From positions 37,934,509 through 37,998,508 of the forward strand of contig CM060886.1 in NCBI GenBank assembly GCA_030762935.1: 64,000 nucleotides of DNA. Direction: 5' to 3'. Origin of the DNA: Hymenopus coronatus. Lineage: Eukaryota > Arthropoda > Insecta > Mantodea > Hymenopodidae. The notes under the pieces are model-generated. The model was not told the origin of the DNA, made no database searches, and was given only the letters and a program-made list of their open reading frames with translations. The stretch's first letter is position 1, and each line of letters begins with the position of its first letter. Of this stretch, positions 59,477-64,000 are shown one piece after another. The position numbers were made by a program, and so were the translations under genes.

Positions 59477-59743
59477 GAAAAATCTAATGTGTTCCATTCA
59501 CATGACTTTCTCTACATCTCTTTAACAAAGTATTGTTGGAAAGCATAATCATCTATCTACTTTAGGATAATCTTGATAAACTTTAGCAAAAATTGCTTTA
59601 ATTACTTGCTTCCACGTAAGTATAAGGGGTTAAAGTGATGGCCAAATCTTTTAAAAGCTGATTGCTAAACCATTTCTATGCAGAGCCTGGAGTTTGCAAC
59701 TTTCCGTGTGAGAAAATGTTAAGTATTTTCAAATTCAACAGCT
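59477..59743 (-). mobile_element. H element copy 26 (truncated)
   Basis: AAAATCTAATGTGTTCC to TATTTTCAAATTCAACAG: the first 265 bp only, in the older-subfamily variant (ATCTTTTAAAAGCTG). Confidence 0.85.
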
Positions 59744-59991
59744 TTATTATGCTGTTCCTGCTATGAAGTCTGCCTTTATAGCTCTATGTGACTGGCTTTT
59801 GCAATAAAGATGCATTGAACTTTATATAATGCAGACTTTAATTGGGACTTGAACTACATAAGCAACTTCGGTTTATGATCTCTCTGATGTTGTTTCTGTT
59901 CTTAATCAATTGTCTGTCGACATTTGAATATTTGGTCTCTGCTGCCATCTAGCAACACATTTAATAAAGTGGGAAAACATCCTTGAATTAG
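59744..59991. other. Unassigned spacer
   Basis: Nothing recognised. Confidence 0.3.
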
Positions 59992-60846
59992 AAAAAATCT
60001 GATGTGTACCATTCACATGACTTTCTCCATATCCCTGCAACAAATAATTCTTAAAAAGCTTATACTTCTATTAACTTTATGCTAATTAGAAAAAATTAGC
60101 AGAAATAGTCTTATTACTCGCATCCTTGTAAGTAGAAGCAAAATAAGGGACAACCGTAGGTTAAAGTGATAGTCAAAAGCTGGTTGCTATGTCAATGAAG
60201 TTCCTTTGTTTATATGGATAGGAGTTGACAAATTCCAGTATGAGAAAAGTATACGCTTTTCATAGCAGAAACCAAAAATAAGGAATGTCACAAAAACGAC
60301 GAACTCCACGAAAAAAATGAATATAACATAAATTGTGTGTTTTAATGTGCTCTACATTTTTTGTGCAGTAAGTTTTTGTCCATCTCTTACAGTTTAGCAG
60401 TTATTCAAAATTTAGTAAAATTCATCCTGAATAAACTACTCTTCAGAGGCTATTCCCAGAAAATTCAAGATATACATTTCATTTGTCAGGTAAACATGTT
60501 TAATATCCGAAATTTTAATCAAAATCGTTAGAGCCATTTTTGAGGGTAGTTGGGGGTGGGGGGATTTTTCTCAAAATCTTTGTGTCGCATCCCTGGAAGA
60601 TACTAAACTAAAATACCAAGTTTGGTATTTTACCGACTTTTCGTTTTTGAGTTATCGTGTTCACAGACACACGGACACACGCACACACACACACACACAC
60701 ACGGACCTTTTTGTGAAAATGCTTTTTTGGATATTGGGGACCCTAAAACATATATTTCCGGTGAAATCTCGGTATCGAATTTTTGGTGGAGTGCAATACT
60801 TTCTCTATACACTATGTACATAGTGCGTATGGAGAAAGTAAAAATG
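59992..60846 (-). mobile_element. H element copy 27 (young subfamily)
   Basis: Complete and nearly identical to copy 25, apart from a deletion near 60540 and an (AC)n of about 13 units at 60675-60702. Ends in the long palindrome TACTTTCTCTATACACTATG and its complement, then AGTAAAAATG. Confidence 0.94.
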
Positions 60847-61016
60847 CATTGCTAGATTCAAACTCAATGGGTCAGCTTTGAAAGCAGCACAACGACAATT
60901 ACACTTCTTGCAGATTGTTAAACTGTGGTAAACTGTCCAACTCTTGTGATAATACCAAACAATAACGCGCTTTGGAAGATGTAAAAGAGAACAAAATAAA
61001 CTGTAGGAAGTGATTA

Positions 61017-61018
<2 letters not shown>

Positions 61019-61057
<39 letters not shown>
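61019..61057. repeat. (TA)n microsatellite
   Basis: About 19 TA units. Confidence 0.96.
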
Positions 61058-61060
<3 letters not shown>

Positions 61061-61665
61061 TTCAAATAATTAAAATACTTGGCTATAAACTAATTAATGT
61101 TCTTGAAGATGAGGTCCACTCTCCTTTCTTTGTCTTTGGCAAAATGGCTGAAAACAGTTGAGGAGAGAAGGGCGTTTTCAGTAGAACGGTGAAGCCTGAA
61201 ATCTGTCTTCATTGTTAGAGTTTTTATCCTGTTTACAGTTGAACACCTTTCACTCTCTGATGTGGACTAGGGAACTTCGAAAATGTTGCGTAGCCATGTA
61301 CATTGTTCACTATGCATCCTTAACTAATTAATTTTGCTTTAAATGTACATTGTATACTCAGTTATTTAACAGTCCACCAAGAGTGCACAATTAAATTCAA
61401 GTCGCTGGTTAATTTAGATATTTAATAAGCACGTACTTTCGAAAAAAATTACATATTTTGTTTCAAAGCTGTGAGTTGTGGCAGAAATGCGTCTGTGTAA
61501 ACATACGCTACCAACATAGATTACAGAATGAGGGGGAATATTGTTTTTGTGCTCTGATTCTCTTTAAATAACCACACTGTAGTTCAAATCGAAGTATAAT
61601 TTAATAATTACTTTAATGTAAATTAATTCATATAATACAGTCAAATATTATATAGGACTGAGTAT
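61058..61665. other. Unassigned stretch
   Basis: CATATAATACAGTCAAATAT at 61630 weakly resembles the AT1 repeat. No gene. Confidence 0.3.
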
Positions 61666-62252
61666 ATTTTACTTACTCTATGCGTATGTATGTACATACA
61701 ATACACATAGTAGTTGGAGAAGGTAACCTATTGTATTCCACCCAAAAATTCTATGTCGAGATTTCACCGGAAATATATGCTTTGAGGTCCACTGAGTCAG
61801 AAAAAAAAACTATTTTAGAAAAAGGTCCGTGTGTGTCTGGGGAGAGTACAACTACAAACGAAACGACTATTGGATACCAAACTTGGTTTTATATATACTT
61901 AGTATCTTCGAAGGATGTGAAATGATTTTCAAGAAAATCCTTTCACAATAAACTGTCCTTTTCATGGAAAAAAGTGCTTAAAAGTTGTATTTTTTTTTCA
62001 AAAATGGCGGTAACAATTTGATTAAAATAGCATTATTTAAAGATATTTACATGAAAAATAAAATCTATAGGTATCTCGAATTTTCTGGGAATATCCACAT
62101 TTGGATGAGTTTTGCAGAATTTTGCATAACGGATAAATTGTAAAAGGAAAACTAGTACACAACAAGGTAGATCTCGATAAAACACATAACTTATGTTGTA
62201 TGTTATTTTCGTACAGTTCACCGTTTTCGAGATATTCCTTGTTATTAGTTCC
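61666..62252 (+). mobile_element. H element copy 28, left segment (split by nested H)
   Basis: TTTTACTTACTCTATGCG to GTTATTAGTTCCA, then interrupted. The continuation is at 63123-63372. Confidence 0.85.
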
Positions 62253-62392
62253 ATTTTTACTTTCTCTATACGCTCTATGTACATAGTGTATAGAGAAGGT
62301 ATTGCACTCCAAAATTTCGATAACGAGATTTCAACAGAAATATGTCTTAGGGTCCCCTTTATCTAAAAAAAGCATTTTCGGAAAAAGTTCCG

Positions 62393-62431
<39 letters not shown>

Positions 62432-63122
62432 CTGTGAACACGATAACTCTAAAACGAAAAGTCAGTAAAATACCAAAATTGGTATTTAAGTTTACTATCT
62501 TCCAGGGATGCGAAATGAAGATTTTGAGAAAAATCCCCCTACCACCAACTACCCTTTACATGGAACTTTTTTTCAATTTTTTTCATTTTCTCAAAAATGG
62601 CTCCAACGATTTTGACTAAAAGTTCGTATATTAAAGATATTTACCTGACAAATAAAATATATATCTTGATTTTTTTTGGGAATAGCCTCTGAAGAATACA
62701 TATTCTGGATAAATTTTACAGAATTTTGAATAACTGTTAAACCCTAAGTGATGGGCAAAAATGTAGAGCACGTTAAAACACACAATTTATATTATATACA
62801 TTTTTTCGTGGAGTTCACCGTTTTTGAGACATTCCTTGTTTTCGGTTACTGCTTTGAAAAACATACTTTTCTCATACAGGAATTTGGCAACTGCTGTGCA
62901 TACAAAGAAAGCAACTTCAGTGAATTAGCAACCAGCTTTTGACTATCATTTTAACCTATGGTACTCTCTTATTTCGCTTCTACTCACAAGGAAGCAAGTA
63001 TAAGACTATTTCTGCTATTTTTTTCTGATTAGCATGTAGTAAATAGAAGTATAATTTTTTTTAGGAATAATTTGTTGCAGAGATGTAGAGAAAGTCATGT
63101 GAATGGTACACATACGATTTTT
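62253..63122 (+). mobile_element. H element copy 29 (nested in copy 28)
   Basis: Complete: TTTTTACTTTCTCTATACG, palindrome CTATGTACATAG, (GT)n at 62396-62430, end TACACATACGATTTTTA. Same orientation as the host copy. Confidence 0.92.
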
Positions 63123-63372
63123 AAGCCACCTAACCTTTCTCATGCAAACCGAACCGAATCTCAATTGTAGCAACCAGCTTTTAAAGGATTTGACTGTCGC
63201 TTTAGCCTAACCTATTCCCCTGTTTCCCTACTACTTACAAGGAAGCAAGTAATAAGATCAATTCAGCTGTTAATGTAAATTAGCATGTTAAAAGAATAAT
63301 CTTTTGATAAGAATAGTTTGTGTATGGAACGGTTTGAGAAAGTTATGTGCATGGAATATATAGGATGTTTTA
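63123..63372 (+). mobile_element. H element copy 28, right segment
   Basis: CTTTCTCATGCAAACCGAAC, then AGCAACCAGCTTTTAAAGGA, CTACTTACAAGGAAGCAAGT and GTGCATGGAATATATAGGAT. This is the older-subfamily right end missing from 61666-62252. Confidence 0.8.
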
Positions 63373-63519
63373 TATGATGGCGGCAGTGAAATTGAATGCC
63401 TCCATAGTGAACAGAACGCGTTTAGAAATATCCAATAGAGAAACGCCTTGGAATCCGCCAACATTTTGTTACCTCCCTACTAACTTTGCCCTCAGAAGTT
63501 CCTCTCCGCTCGTCTGATA

Positions 63520-63791
63520 TGAAATGGCGTTTTATTTATGGACGCTCTTTTAACTGCTGTGGTTCTCAGCGTCTCATTCTATACTGAGCGTGAAAGAGGC
63601 CTTTCTATCAGGCTTGAGGTTCTTTTACGTGTCGTAATACTACGACACCGGACCAACGGCTTTACTTCCCTTCCGAAGGAAGCCATGCTAAGGATTTTTA
63701 CGCCTGAAAAAATCCATCGTTCTCCTCCGGGTTTGAAACCGCGACCTGAATATATGAAGTTAGCATGGTAACCATTACACCACGGAGGCCA
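63520..63791 (-). mobile_element. SINE family E, copy 2
   Basis: Minus strand: GGCCTCCGTGGTGTAATGGT (box A), box B CGGTTTCAAACCCGGAGGAG, body TCCTTAGCATGGCTTCC, GACACGTAAAAGAACCTC, GCTGAGAACCACAGCAG and tail CATAAATAAAACGCCATTT. The head is intact here, unlike the copy at 45.96 kb. Confidence 0.88.
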
Positions 63792-63986
63792 TCTCCGCTC
63801 TTCTGGCCGCTAGCAGCACTCACTCACGTGAAGATTCTCGGACGGATTTGAAATTGTCCGAAATACACACTGAAATAAAAACATTTGCATTGCAAAAACA
63901 GTTCAACCAAAAGAAAAATCTATAAATAATTTCCATGAGTGCAAATTTATACTGTAATGGCATCTTATATCATTCTTTCCTTTCCT

Positions 63987-64000
63987 TTTTTACTTTCTCT
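63987..64000 (+). mobile_element. Start of another H element (cut by window edge)
   Basis: TTTTTACTTTCTCT is exactly the palindrome-end terminus of H, so a further copy almost certainly continues past the window. Confidence 0.7.

Noticed and set aside
1..64000. CRISPR-like reading of the repeated blocks
   Set aside because: Repeats are about 0.9 kb, dispersed in both orientations and nested; there are no short regularly spaced direct repeats and the DNA is eukaryotic in character.

Overview
This window looks like gene-poor, repeat-packed nuclear DNA of an arthropod with a large genome, probably an insect. The evidence is the repeat content: decayed mariner and hAT transposases, several tRNA-derived SINE families with target-site duplications, MITEs, and a high AT content. 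I see no intact host gene, rRNA, functional tRNA, CRISPR array, operon or prokaryotic signal. Every open reading frame I examined is either a fragment of a broken transposase or reverse transcriptase, or a chance frame inside a repeat. The species cannot be named from this sequence alone.

The dominant component is one non-coding interspersed repeat of about 0.85-0.9 kb, here called the H element. I count about 30 full, partial or nested copies in both orientations, covering roughly a third of the window (about 22 kb by eye). A full copy has, in order: a T-rich start (TTTTTACTTTCTCTA); a terminal palindrome centred on ACTATGTACATAGT; a conserved block (CGATACCGAGATTTCACCGG); a GT microsatellite of variable length; about 600 bp of conserved AT-rich sequence; and an end reading roughly TGTAGAGAAAGTCATGTGAATGGAACACATCAGAT, given here in words and pieces only. 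The start and end share a 12-bp inverted motif, ACTTTCTCTACA. In the H entries, strand + means the palindrome end is on the left. One-ended hairpin, subterminal inverted repeats, central microsatellite and insertion into A/T runs without a clear duplication resemble Helentron-associated (HINE/DINE-1-like) elements. That classification is inference.

Layout. 1-9 kb: H copies, a mariner pseudogene (3.2-4.2 kb) and a hAT remnant (6.1 kb). 9-14 kb: nested SINEs, a LINE remnant, and a hAT C-terminus whose dimerisation segment is tandemly triplicated. 14-34.5 kb: many H copies, a TTAA-flanked DNA transposon (21.6-22.8 kb), SINEs, and a 980-bp LTR-like insertion (32.0-33.0 kb) that splits an H copy. 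34.5-43 kb: few H copies, but several SINEs, a tandem array of tRNA-like units (37.8-38.7 kb), a 92-bp hairpin MITE and a GATTA minisatellite. 43-64 kb: dense H copies, two of them from a young-looking subfamily, and a nested H-in-H pair. The last 14 bases are the start of another H copy.

Nothing here works together as a pathway. The value of the window is as a record of layered transposition: H into H, LTR into H, SINE into SINE, and H into a TTAA element.
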